Part shown: positions 10,446-18,941 of the stretch, piece after piece | Position numbering within the stretch: the stretch's first letter is position 1 | Layout of the letters: each line of letters begins with the position of its first letter | NCBI GenBank assembly: GCA_002009475.1 | Contig: AYTS01000107.1 | Location: 38,274 to 102,273, forward strand | DNA from: Candidatus Brocadia carolinensis | GTDB taxonomy: Bacteria; Planctomycetota; Brocadiia; Brocadiales; Brocadiaceae | Direction of reading: 5' to 3' | DNA length: 64,000 bases | Made by a program: the position numbers and the translations under genes | The notes under the pieces: model-generated | Told to the model about the DNA's origin: nothing | Databases searched by the model: none | What the model saw: the letters and a program-made list of their open reading frames with translations, nothing else

Positions 10446-11129
10446 TTAATAATTCGTGTACCAGGGACAGATCGGTTTTATGTAGTGAAATATCCAGCTG
10501 CCGAAAAAAGCAAAGCATAAGAGTGTAGCCCAGAAGGATTTTAAAAAGGCGGTATATTTATTGTTTTTCGTATAAAAATCAAAACCTTTTACGATAAGAG
10601 TGATGAGTGCGGGATTCATCATGATATCGTTCGTGCCTGGAGGAGTTTGAACGCCAATGTAATTGATGAGTATGCCAATTGCAGCGCTGACAAGCAGAGA
10701 AAGGTATTTGTTTCCCTTGACAAGGGTAATACAAAAGATAATTAATACGTGTGATCCTATGGATTCCAAAAAGGCAATAAAATGTCGGTAAAATTCGTAG
10801 GAGGTAACAAAGTATGGCACAAGAAAGATAAACAATAATACATCATCTTGCCGATCTTTACGGTAAATAAGCAGGTAGAAAGAAATAGGTGCAATGAGTT
10901 TGAGCACATCGTTGTCACTCAAATAACCGATGTCGCCTAAAAAAATACAGGCGACACCGATAACGGTAGACAGGCATACAAGCACGACTTCCCTTGAATT
11001 CCATCTGATAATCCACCAGAAAAAGAAGAAAATGAGCAGGGATTTGAAAGCGATGAGACATTCCTTCAGCCAAAATACATCTTCGTTAATATAAAGCAGG
11101 CTTTCAATGAACTGAAGGAAAAATTCCAT
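10446..11129 (-). CDS. Polytopic membrane protein of unknown function
   Basis: 227 residues, very hydrophobic, with about six or seven predicted membrane spans (for example LIAFKSLLIFFFFWWII near 25-41 and VVLVCLSTVIGVACIFLG near 48-65). A short cytoplasmic YRKDRQDD segment separates spans in the middle. I do not recognise the family and see no catalytic motif. It lies between the bPH2 protein and the PhoR-type kinase, with 149 bases to the kinase gene and 277 bases to the bPH2 gene. Confidence 0.5.
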   Translation of the reverse strand: MEFFLQFIESLLYINEDVFWLKECLIAFKSLLIFFFFWWIIRWNSREVVLVCLSTVIGVACIFLGDIGYLSDNDVLKLIAPISFYLLIYRKDRQDDVLLFIFLVPYFVTSYEFYRHFIAFLESIGSHVLIIFCITLVKGNKYLSLLVSAAIGILINYIGVQTPPGTNDIMMNPALITLIVKGFDFYTKNNKYTAFLKSFWATLLCFAFFGSWIFHYIKPICPWYTNY

Positions 11130-11277
11130 AAAGCATCAAAGGTAATCAAACGGTTGAAATAAAAATGAAGAGAATTACGATCTTACCAAATCAGTTTATC
11201 AGCTATCCCAAAAATGGGAAATAAATTTTGTGCGACATTCGGAATAATCTTTTTTCATTTGAGGGTGCCCATCTCAT

Positions 11278-12705
11278 CTATGCTATATACTTCGGCTGTT
11301 GCAGGGGCACGGTAATTATGAATTTAGTTCCTACATTCACGGCGCTTTCAACTTGAATGTGTCCATGGTGGATAAGAACGATATGCTTGACAATGGAAAG
11401 TCCGAGCCCGGTTCCTCCCATTTCACGCGAGCGGGCAGGGTCAACACGGTAAAATCTCTCAAAAATGCGTGGGATGTGTTCTTGCGGGATGCCACACCCC
11501 GTGTCTGATATTTCGATACGGATGGATTGATTAACTGGTTCAACCTTCAAACCGATTCTGCCGCCTTTTGCCGTGTATTTTACCGCATTATCCAGTAAAT
11601 TGGTCAGCAATTGACGGAGAAGATAGTTGTTTGTTTCTATCAGTGGTATCTGCTGGGATATAGCCAGATCAAGCACCTGGTTTTTCCTCATGCAGTGCTC
11701 GTGATACTGAGAAGAAATATGCTCTATACATGGATGGATGTCCAACGGCGTAAGCTCTGTCTGTAAATCCTGCGATTCCAGTCTGGATAGTTCTAAAATA
11801 TCTTTGATAAGACTATCAAGCCTCTGTGAGTGTTTCATGATGATGTGAAGAAATTCTTGAGTGTCTTCCTGCCTGAGTGAATTGTTTTCGAGCAGGGTTT
11901 CCACATACCCCTTAATAGAAGCCAGCGGGGTTCTCAATTCATGTGACACATTAGCAACAAATTCTCTGCGGGCGTTTTCCAGTTTGCGCAATTCGGTGAT
12001 ATCGTGAAATACGAGAAGGACGCCTTGATTGTCCTTATCAACCTGAATCGGAGAAAGATGTGTGTGCAATAATTTTTTCCCGGGTGCAGGAATCTCAATC
12101 TCAGATATTCTGGCCGTTTGCGTTTTGATGGTTTCTCTGACCAGATTGCGTAGTTTCTCATTTCGTACCTTTTCCCATAGATAATTCTTGTTCAAAACAA
12201 CTGATGATATGTCAAACATCGTTTTTGCTGCATTATTGATTAGAATAATTCTTTCCTGTAAGTCTGTTGCAATGACTGCATCGTTCATGTTTGCCATGAT
12301 GGCATCCAGTTTATTTTTATCGTCCAGGATCGTTTGCATCCGGGATTGAAGTTCAACACCCATGACGTTGATCGCTTGTGCCAGGTCTCCCATCTCATCC
12401 GAGGAAGCGATCTCGGCTTTTCGCGCAAAATTGCCCCGCGCAAAATTCTTTGCTATTTGAGTAATATTTACTAAAGACGAGGTATTGATCCTGATGAGGA
12501 TAAAACTGATAATCAGAGTAATCGCAAAGGTCAGGAGCATGTAACCGACAATGGTTTTCATATCGGATTCCAGGGTTCTCGTTAATGGATTCAAGTAGTA
12601 TTCTCTTAGTACCCTGTTCACAAAATATCCTGTTAAAGCAAGACATAGACATAAGAGGACAATATAGCTGGTAAAAATTTTCCAAAATAGTTTATTTTTA
12701 AACAC
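11278..12705 (-). CDS. PhoR-type sensor histidine kinase
   Basis: Membrane sensor kinase paired with the response regulator just upstream. The likely start is the GTG at 12705, 4 bases after the regulator stop and preceded by AAGGA at good spacing. Two transmembrane helices enclose only about 25 residues outside the membrane, so a large periplasmic sensor is absent. Then come HAMP, a PAS domain (IMANMNDAVIATD), the HisKA box VANVSHELRTPLASIKG with the phospho-accepting His, and HATPase_c motifs (NLLDNAVKYT, DTGCGIP, GGTGLGLSIV). The arrangement equals PhoR of phosphate regulons, but no pst or pho genes are in the window, so the signal is not established. Confidence 0.87.
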   Translation of the reverse strand: MFKNKLFWKIFTSYIVLLCLCLALTGYFVNRVLREYYLNPLTRTLESDMKTIVGYMLLTFAITLIISFILIRINTSSLVNITQIAKNFARGNFARKAEIASSDEMGDLAQAINVMGVELQSRMQTILDDKNKLDAIMANMNDAVIATDLQERIILINNAAKTMFDISSVVLNKNYLWEKVRNEKLRNLVRETIKTQTARISEIEIPAPGKKLLHTHLSPIQVDKDNQGVLLVFHDITELRKLENARREFVANVSHELRTPLASIKGYVETLLENNSLRQEDTQEFLHIIMKHSQRLDSLIKDILELSRLESQDLQTELTPLDIHPCIEHISSQYHEHCMRKNQVLDLAISQQIPLIETNNYLLRQLLTNLLDNAVKYTAKGGRIGLKVEPVNQSIRIEISDTGCGIPQEHIPRIFERFYRVDPARSREMGGTGLGLSIVKHIVLIHHGHIQVESAVNVGTKFIITVPLQQPKYIA

Positions 12706-12709
12706 GCTC

Positions 12710-13393
12710 TTATTCCTTAAATTTATAACCAATTCCCCGTATGGTGATTATATGGTTTGCAAAGTCCTTTAGTTTTTTTCTGAGAGAAGCCACATGCACG
12801 TCAATCGTTCGATCAATAACGATAGTATCAGGTCCTGAAACTGCATCGAGCAATTGATCTCGTGTAAATACCCTTCCTGGCTTATTGGCGAGTTGGTGTA
12901 GAAGCTTAAATTCTGCAAGAGTCAATGGAATGGATTTATTCTTTATCGTTACCTCATGTTTATACAAATCGATGGTAAGGGCATCTATTTTAATATATTC
13001 TTGTATTGCCGAATTACTTTTTGTTCGCCTGAGGATTGCTTGCACACGTGCAACGAGTTCTTTCGGGCTAAAGGGCTTTGTCATATAATCGTCAGCGCCC
13101 AGTTTTAAACCTATGGTTACATCAGCCTCTTCACCTTTCGCCGTTAACATGATAATCGCAGTACGAGCAAGTTTCTGGTCCATCTTTAATTTTTTACATA
13201 CTTCAAGACCATCAATTCCCGGCAACATAAGGTCTAATATGACCAGCTCTGGTTCTTCTCTTCTGGCCAGGAGCAGTGCATCTTCCCCATTGTTAGCGGA
13301 TATAACTTTATAACCGTCTTTTTCGAGATGATACCGAATTAATTTTACAAGATCTTGCTCATCATCAACAATAAGGATTTTTTCTTTTGACAT
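12710..13393 (-). CDS. OmpR/PhoB-family response regulator
   Basis: 227 residues. N-terminal receiver with the acidic pair DD at 10-11, phospho-acceptor Asp54 (VILDLMLPGIDG), Thr in MLTAKG and Lys in MTKPFSP; C-terminal winged helix (about 130-227) with IDVHVASLRKKL and a terminal RGIGYKF. Binds DNA as a dimer once phosphorylated by the kinase downstream. Regulator and kinase form an operon. The closest functional type is PhoB, although no phosphate gene is nearby. Confidence 0.9.
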   Translation of the reverse strand: MSKEKILIVDDEQDLVKLIRYHLEKDGYKVISANNGEDALLLARREEPELVILDLMLPGIDGLEVCKKLKMDQKLARTAIIMLTAKGEEADVTIGLKLGADDYMTKPFSPKELVARVQAILRRTKSNSAIQEYIKIDALTIDLYKHEVTIKNKSIPLTLAEFKLLHQLANKPGRVFTRDQLLDAVSGPDTIVIDRTIDVHVASLRKKLKDFANHIITIRGIGYKFKE

Positions 13394-13469
13394 GGAGGTA
13401 TCTTATAACTTAATCAAACAATAATCTATTCAATACGCCTTTCTGTCTTTCGTAAAAAAGCATAGTTTC

Positions 13470-13760
13470 CTATTGATCGAACAGCTCGTTTAAAATTTTA
13501 CCCAGACTCCTCGGGTCTCCGTCTCCCTGCCATTTTGTTTTGCCGACGGTTGCAACTTTTATCCTGATATCCTGTGCTACCTCTTGCTTTGTCTGGGTTC
13601 CGTCTTCGCTTTCAGCCTCATTTAACAGTTTCGTATCAATCCTCATGGTTGGTTGAAATGTTTCAATGTTTCCAAACAATTCAGGAAATAGTTTTCCGCC
13701 CGAATAAATTCTTAATTTCTTATTTTTTTGTGAATCTGAAATCTGAAATTTCAAATTCAA
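13470..13760 (-). pseudogene. C-terminal fragment of an unknown protein in a decayed island
   Basis: 96 codons. The first ten residues (MNLKFQISDSQ) are encoded by one of the palindromic repeats, and the ATG overlaps the stop of the four-helix-bundle gene, so this is probably not a natural start. The remainder, ending DPRSLGKILNELFDQ, looks like the tail of a longer protein whose front is missing. I do not recognise it. Its place behind a methylase remnant would fit a lost restriction or helicase subunit, but that is only inference. Confidence 0.35.
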
Positions 13761-14236
13761 TCCTTCGGCTTTTGATAATTTTTAAGCATTGTCATAAATT
13801 CTTCTCTTTTCTTCGTATCCTGAGCAAACCTTCTTTCTTTTTCGTTCAGGTATCTCTGTCCCTTTATATCGCTATTTTGCAAAGAATCTGCCCATCCCCT
13901 GATCTGTCGTGAAATACTTTCAGCCAATGCTTTCAAATCTGAAATCTCAGATTTCAAATCCTGAAACGCTTTCAGTCTTTCAATGAAACACAGCATTGAT
14001 CGTACTTCTCCTGCAGAGCCTCTCGCAATATAGAGAAAAGTCAGGAGTTCCTGAGTCGTTCCTCTCTCGAATCCCTCAGCGATATTATTTGAGATGGACA
14101 ATGCCGCTCTTTCCAGTTGATCTCTGAGGCTGTATTTACGGCTGAATGGAGTCTTTTCGGTCAGGGCATAAATCTTTTCTGCAAGTTCAATAGCAGTTTT
14201 CCAGACAGGCAAATCCTCAAACCGCTCATAAGTCAT
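13757..14236 (-). CDS. Four-helix-bundle protein (23S rRNA IVP family)
   Basis: 159 residues. The N-terminus (FEDLPVWKTAIELAEKIYAL) and the segment RAALSISNNIAEGFERGT near 47-64 are the hallmarks of the four-helix-bundle family found in 23S rRNA intervening sequences and scattered in many chromosomes. Function unknown; homologues form pentamers. Residues about 92-102 (LKSEISDLK) are encoded by an inserted palindromic repeat between helices 3 and 4, so the bundle tolerates it. The start overlaps the stop of the preceding stub as ATGA. Confidence 0.8.
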   Translation of the reverse strand: MTYERFEDLPVWKTAIELAEKIYALTEKTPFSRKYSLRDQLERAALSISNNIAEGFERGTTQELLTFLYIARGSAGEVRSMLCFIERLKAFQDLKSEISDLKALAESISRQIRGWADSLQNSDIKGQRYLNEKERRFAQDTKKREEFMTMLKNYQKPKD

Positions 14237-14394
14237 AAAACCTCCAATCTTTTAATCTCAAATTTGAAATCCCCTTCTACCCTGGTACCCATAATCTTTA
14301 TAAAGTTCGTCATAGTAAGCCGGTTGTAAGTTTCAACTGCAAGCAAGGCTGCTTCATGTGCTTTTACCACATAATCTTTTATTTCTGCGGACAT
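14233..14394 (-). pseudogene. DUF3644-like N-terminal stub, 53 codons
   Basis: The ATG at 14394 lies 11 bases after the corrected stop of the methylase remnant. The product begins with AHEAALLAVETYNR, which resembles the start of DUF3644 proteins, a family frequent in defence islands. After about 35 residues it runs into a palindromic repeat (KFEI) and stops at 14233, overlapping the four-helix-bundle start. The rest of the protein is missing, so I read it as a truncated relic. Family assignment is from memory of the motif and is tentative. Confidence 0.35.
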
Positions 14395-14405
14395 TTTCAT
14401 TTTCT

Positions 14406-15552
14406 CTTACCTTATCTCCCGCATCACCATCACCTCATTTCCTCTATGATCAATGACTTTAACGGCTATACGCTTTTCCTTGCCGGGTTCGAAGGGGAGG
14501 GAACGGGGCTGGTGAGGAGATCGAATTTGTCTTCATCAATGGATGCCTTAAGCGCCCTCTTGAGCTTATCCCATGCGCTTGAATCGGGGAAAAATGCCTG
14601 TGAGATGCAGAAAGTCCGCTTGTCATAGTCCGTGTCTATGAACCATGCGGCTATCCTGTTACCATTATCCGAATAGACTTCTCCGGTCAACGGGTCATAG
14701 ATGTCAACACCTTTGAGGATGACTTCATACTCGTTCTCTGAATTTGAGATTTGAGATTTCAAATTTGAGATTGTTTTTATCTCAATATCGGGTCCTCCAA
14801 ATACGGTAAAGAGCTGGCTTGAGGCTGTGGTCCTGAGCAAGTCTCCGATAAGGACACCGGGTCTGATGTGGGAGTAAAAGACCTTCACCTTCGGATGTCT
14901 AACGTCCATTGCGGATGAATCAAAGGCAAAACCGCAGAAGGTAATGCCGTCATATCCATTAATATGCGCCTCTCGTATGCCGTCCTCAACCTGCCTCACC
15001 GTGATGGGTCCGTGCGGAGGGCCAAAGGAGACGGCCACTCTTTTCACTCTCAAATCTGGAATCTCAGAGTCTTTTTTACTTTGAGATTTCAAATCTGAAA
15101 TCTCAAATTCTTTCGGCGCCACTTCTGCATGGACAAAGCTGCTTCTTACGGGAATGAGGTTTTCAAATTTCATCCGTTTATTTGCAGGGAATATCACCCC
15201 GTCCTTGTGGAGCAGTTCAATGAGGGTATTGATGTGGCTCTCTGCATCTGCTTTCCTCTCAAATTTCAAATCTGAAATTTCAAATTCTTCATTCACAAAG
15301 TCCCGTGTGGAATGCCCTCAACCATAAAAGGCCCCGACACCCGTTTCCACCTTTCCCGACCATATAAGCTGAGGATCGAGATCCGGGTCGTATCATACTT
15401 CTTAGGCTTGGGTTTTGTGGTATCATAGGAGGCAAGCCCTGCGGTGACAGCATTTTTCCGCGTCTCACCCTCATGCCGGTAAGCCTCAACGTCATGATTG
15501 ATTAAGGCCTTACCCTTTTTCCCCTTTACGATATTTTTTCCTCCGTTCTTAA
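14406..15552 (-). pseudogene. Remnant of adenine-specific DNA methylase (type III Mod-like), C-terminal region
   Basis: Only the C-terminal part of a modification methylase is left. Recognisable pieces are RERWKRVSGPFMVEGIP, then GVLIGDLLRTT, SQLFTVFGGPDIE, GVDIYDPLTGEV, AAWFIDTDYD and, in another frame, KRIAVKVIDHRGNEVM, which follow each other in Mod-like proteins. The catalytic DPPY region is absent: a stop (TAA) closes the frame near 15550. Two frame breaks are visible, near 15293 and near 14497. Three palindromic repeats interrupt it in frame, adding FEISDLK-type residues. No intact restriction subunit is present, so the system is not functional. Confidence 0.6.
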
Positions 15553-15642
15553 ATTAGCGAACCACTATTATCAGGAGGTGCAAAGCATTACATTTATCAC
15601 CAGATTCGTTATCTCTTGCTCAGGGCGGCAAATGCTTCTCCG

Positions 15643-16078
15643 CTATTTATAAATTACAGGATTTATAATGCTCAGACTTTCAGAACTGGCAGCGTTAAGT
15701 AAGTTTATATCAGAGGCTACAAAAGCAACCTCTTCATTTATTGTATCTTTCAGCCACAACGCCGAAGATAAATGAATGCTATCGGCTCCCCTCAGATAAT
15801 ATTTCTCGATTAAATTTTTTTATCATTGGCAGGAGTTCTTCGTGAATATCCAATATGGTAAAACAGTCCCAGTCAGATTCAAAAGCTTTCAATATTTCCT
15901 TCAATTTGTTGTTTGTAATATCTCCGACCCTGAATCGTCTTACCAAGGTAGATAATATTTCCGGATAGGTTAGCCTGGATGTCGCAATTACAGGACTTTT
16001 CATAATAGCGACTATATTCTCAGATCCTTCTTCTGCAACGTATTTTTTGACCAAAGCGCTCGTATCTAAATAGATCAC
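15643..16078 (-). CDS. vapC: VapC-type PIN-domain toxin (frameshifted)
   Basis: PIN-domain ribonuclease, the toxin of a type II pair. The N-terminus MIYLDTSALVKKYVAEEG supplies the first catalytic Asp; the conserved Glu is in TYPEILSTL near residue 40. The frame is lost at a C4 run near 15788 and continues one base off as ADSIHLSSALWLK and VAFVASDINLL, which contain the last two acidic positions. Corrected length about 144 residues, normal for VapC. The gene overlaps the antitoxin by 4 bases. The residues make sense only after the one-base correction, so either a sequencing indel or a recently inactivated toxin. Confidence 0.8.
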
Positions 16079-16359
16079 CTTCTTTCCTCAACAACAGTTT
16101 CAGAAACGGGTTTGCCTTTTACCTTTGCGGGTCTGAACGATGTTAACTCCGTCCTCTTTTTTGGAAGCCTTATTTTCCCCTGCCTTGCCAGTAATGCAAG
16201 TTTTTCTTCAAACCCGGCATTTTTTTCTATTTTGTCAATACTGTGAAGCACTGCAATAGGAGTGCCTCTATCTGTTACGACAATTCTATTGCCTTCCTTT
16301 GTAAGACCCAAATAGTAAGTCAGTCTGTTCTTCAACTCTCTTACGCCTACAATGTACAC
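16075..16359 (-). CDS. Phd/YefM-family antitoxin
   Basis: 94 residues. The N-terminal half (MYIVGVRELKNRLTYYLGL, RIVVTDRGTPIAVL) is the Phd/YefM DNA-binding fold; the basic C-terminal half (KKRTELTSFRPAKVKGKPVSETV) would wrap the VapC toxin. The pair is arranged antitoxin first with ATGA overlap, the standard coupling. The antitoxin probably represses the shared promoter. A GGAGG-like ribosome binding site precedes the start. Confidence 0.85.
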   Translation of the reverse strand: MYIVGVRELKNRLTYYLGLTKEGNRIVVTDRGTPIAVLHSIDKIEKNAGFEEKLALLARQGKIRLPKKRTELTSFRPAKVKGKPVSETVVEERR

Positions 16360-16438
16360 AATTACCTCCTGGTGGCTATTGTAGTCACTCCAATAAGAAT
16401 AGTCAATAATAATACGGGTGTCATGGGGGGCATTACCA

Positions 16439-17770
16439 TTAATTTAAGATTTCTTTTATCGATGCTTCTAATATCGGCAGGGCAATATCAATGTCGTTTT
16501 TTGAAACGACAAGCGGCGGACAGAAGCGGATGGCGCTGCGTCCGCAGCCCAGGAGCAAGAGTCCCCTTGAAAATGCCTTTTGGATAATGCCATCCCGCAC
16601 CTCTGGCGCATATGACTTGGTCTCTTTATCTTTCACAATTTCAATGGCAAGCATGAGCCCTAATCCCCGGACATCCCCAATGATGGGATAGGTGCGTTCT
16701 AATTTTCTTAACTCGTTTATCATATAAGCGCCCTGTTTTGCGGCATTGTCTATGAGTCCATTCTCAAGGAGCTTGATGGTGGTGAGCGCAGCCTGACAAC
16801 TGACGGGGTTGCCCCCGAATGTGCTTGCATGGCTGCCCGGCACCCAGTCCATAATTTCTTCTGATGCAACCGTGGCAGAGAGGGGAAGTCCCGATGCGAT
16901 ACCCTTGGCAAGAGTAATGATGTCCGGAATTATGCCAAAATGTTCAGAGGCAAACATTTTGCCAGTGCGTCCCATGCCCGATTGTACCTCATCGGCAACA
17001 TACAGGATATTATAATCGCGGGTTAATTGATAGAGTGCCTTGTGAAACTCTTTTGGAGGCACAACGTATCCACCCTCTCCTTGAATAATTTCCACAAAAA
17101 TCGCAGCTACGTCTTCCGGAGACACCTTTGTTTTGAATAATTCTTCCCGTATCCAGGTGACACAGGCCATATTGCATCTATCCGGAGCTAGGCCGTAATG
17201 ACACCGGTAACAATATGCATACGGGATATGGATAACCTCAGGGATAAGGGGGAGAAAGTGTTTGCGTTGATTTAGTTTGCTCGCGGTGAGGGAAAGCGCA
17301 CCCATAGTCCTGCCGTGAAAGGCATTGTAAAAAGCAATAATGATGGGACGTCTCGTATGGTAGCGAGCCAATTTAATTGCCGCTTCTACGGATTCAGCGC
17401 CAGAATTCCCAAAGAAAACTTTTTTTGTATGAGGTCCCGGGCAAATTGCAGAGAGTTTTTCAGCCAACTCGATATGGAGGGGATTATAAAAATCTGCCCC
17501 AGACATGTGAATAAGGGTATCCGACTGGGTGTTAATTGCCGAAATAATCTGGTCGTGGTTGTGCCCGGTATTGCAAACGGCTACGCCTGCCGTAAAATCA
17601 AGGAAGGTGTTATTGTCCACATCTGTAACGACCATGCCTTTTGCGCTTTTTACCACCAGGGGATAACTTTTTGTTGACGATGGAGAGACAAATCTTTTTT
17701 CCTTCTCCAGATATTGGATAGCATGAGGGCCGGGAAGTTTCGTTTGTATGCAAGGATAATTTTGTGTCAT
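16439..17770 (-). CDS. Class III aminotransferase (acetylornithine/GABA-type)
   Basis: 443 residues, fold type I PLP enzyme. Seen are FFGNSGAESVEAAIKLAR (PLP phosphate contact, about 122-139), the FHGRT segment, EVQSGMGRTGKMFA, the aspartate in ILYVADEVQSG and the Schiff-base lysine in TLAKGIASGLPLSA near residue 290. It resembles the GABA, acetylornithine and related aminotransferases of archaea and planctomycetes. A Cys-rich insert (YCYRCHYGLAPDRCNMAC, about 185-203) occurs in this subgroup and may bind metal. The amino donor is not predictable. Monocistronic, divergent in role from its neighbours. Confidence 0.85.
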   Translation of the reverse strand: MTQNYPCIQTKLPGPHAIQYLEKEKRFVSPSSTKSYPLVVKSAKGMVVTDVDNNTFLDFTAGVAVCNTGHNHDQIISAINTQSDTLIHMSGADFYNPLHIELAEKLSAICPGPHTKKVFFGNSGAESVEAAIKLARYHTRRPIIIAFYNAFHGRTMGALSLTASKLNQRKHFLPLIPEVIHIPYAYCYRCHYGLAPDRCNMACVTWIREELFKTKVSPEDVAAIFVEIIQGEGGYVVPPKEFHKALYQLTRDYNILYVADEVQSGMGRTGKMFASEHFGIIPDIITLAKGIASGLPLSATVASEEIMDWVPGSHASTFGGNPVSCQAALTTIKLLENGLIDNAAKQGAYMINELRKLERTYPIIGDVRGLGLMLAIEIVKDKETKSYAPEVRDGIIQKAFSRGLLLLGCGRSAIRFCPPLVVSKNDIDIALPILEASIKEILN

Positions 17771-17810
17771 CAGCGCAAACCTCTTAATAGGATAATTATC
17801 ACATAAGGTT

Positions 17811-18377
17811 TTAGTTTTTCTTTTGACAATAATATTTGTACACTAAATCAGCAAATGCCTCCAGCGCAAAGGAACCTTTTCCAAGATCTGAAAGGCATCT
17901 TCTAAACTCACGGATATTTTTAAAGTTTTCTGACAGGTACTGGGCAACAAACGTTTCGGCTGATATAAAATTAAGCTCCGGACCTTTGTCCTCGGGGCTT
18001 TGGTAAATTTTATAAGCTACGATATCGGTGATCATTTTTAAATTGACGTTTTTTACGATGGAAATCATATTCTTAACAATATCAAAGCTCAAGAGTTGTT
18101 TGTCCTGATAGTAATTGTACACCGTGTCAGCGAACTGATTAATCGATTTCATTCCCTTATCAAGCTGAGATACATGGTTTTTGAATGCGTCTAAATCCTT
18201 AAATTTTTCAGATATATATTGGGCGATAGCCTCTGCGGCTGCAAGAAAATTTGCCTCCGGCCCCATATTTTCCGGACTTTCATATATCTTATATGCTATA
18301 ATGTCCGTGATAGTTTTCAGTGAGATGTCTTCCTTGCTGTGAATTCTGTTTTTTATGTTCTCTTTATCGATTGGCAT
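17811..18377 (-). CDS. Hypothetical protein with two homologous halves
   Basis: The start is the ATG at 18377, preceded by GGAGGAG at ideal distance, giving 188 residues; longer versions from upstream ATGs lack such a site. The sequence is an internal tandem duplication: LKTITDIIAYKIYESPENMGP in the first half matches LKMITDIVAYKIYQSPEDKGP in the second, and both halves end in a FAD-VYxYY motif. Each unit is about 80 residues and predicted all-alpha. No signal peptide or membrane span. I do not recognise the family. Confidence 0.6.
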   Translation of the reverse strand: MPIDKENIKNRIHSKEDISLKTITDIIAYKIYESPENMGPEANFLAAAEAIAQYISEKFKDLDAFKNHVSQLDKGMKSINQFADTVYNYYQDKQLLSFDIVKNMISIVKNVNLKMITDIVAYKIYQSPEDKGPELNFISAETFVAQYLSENFKNIREFRRCLSDLGKGSFALEAFADLVYKYYCQKKN

Positions 18378-18425
18378 TTTTTTGCTCCTCCGTTTATTTC
18401 GTAAAAACAAATTTTTTCCTAAGAC

Positions 18426-18454
18426 TTGACAATCGCATATATTATACATATATT
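18426..18454 (+). promoter_or_regulatory. Strong sigma-70-type promoter
   Basis: Perfect TTGACA at 18426-18431, 17-base spacer, TATATT at 18449-18454. It points to the TPR gene starting at 18501 and sits in the divergent gap between that gene and the duplicated-domain gene. An AT palindromic stretch overlaps the -10 region, so a second, opposite promoter is possible. Confidence 0.6.
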
Positions 18455-18500
18455 TAATTAAGTGCAATAACTCTAACTAAAAATAATAGGTAACCAAAAT

Positions 18501-18941
18501 ATGACAACAAAAACGAAGAATAGATTTCTCAATACGGTCACCCTGCCGAATTACGATTTTGTCCTGAATGCTCCTGAATTTAAAAAGGAAGGAGAGGAAT
18601 TTACTGTATGGTTTTTCGAAGGTATCCTTGAACGGCACCCAAATTATATTGATTGTCTTATGTATTTGGGTAATGCATATACCGCACAGAGACTGTATGA
18701 GAAAGGGCTTGTGGTGGACCAAAAGTTATGCCGTCTTAAACCAGAGGACCCTTTGGTTCATTATAATCTTGCTTGCAGTTATGCACTGATGAAGAACGTT
18801 AATGCCTCTTTCGAGGCCATGGAAAGAGCTATTGTGTTAGGTTATAAGGATATATACCATCTGGAAAACGATAAAGATCTGGCTCACCTGAGGAATGATG
18901 ACCGATATCAAAAATTGGTTGGAAAAATAAAATTGTGCTAA
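18501..18941 (+). CDS. Small TPR-repeat protein
   Basis: 146 residues. Three TPR-like helical pairs (GILERHPNYIDCLMYLGNAY near 41-60, LCRLKPEDPLVHYNLACSYA near 80-100) followed by a TPR-associated C-terminal part (DLAHLRNDDRYQKLVGKI). Short cytoplasmic proteins of this type are common in planctomycetes and probably act as adaptors; function unknown. It is expressed from the strong promoter upstream and its stop overlaps the coaX stop on the other strand. Confidence 0.7.
   Translation: MTTKTKNRFLNTVTLPNYDFVLNAPEFKKEGEEFTVWFFEGILERHPNYIDCLMYLGNAYTAQRLYEKGLVVDQKLCRLKPEDPLVHYNLACSYALMKNVNASFEAMERAIVLGYKDIYHLENDKDLAHLRNDDRYQKLVGKIKLC

Larger units (their letters stand above)
13731..15290. repeat. 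Six copies of a short palindromic repeat coding for FEISDLK-like residues
   Basis: Copies at about 13731-13766, 13931-13966, 14246-14272, 14737-14773, 15046-15107 (two units) and 15256-15290. Each is built from AAATTTGAAATC and its complement GATTTCAAATTT, so it is self-complementary. Each orientation has one stop-free frame, read as [KN]F[EQ]IS[DN]LK[FS]. All copies that fall inside coding sequence keep the frame. Weaker relatives occur near 63170 and 63595. Confidence 0.7.
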
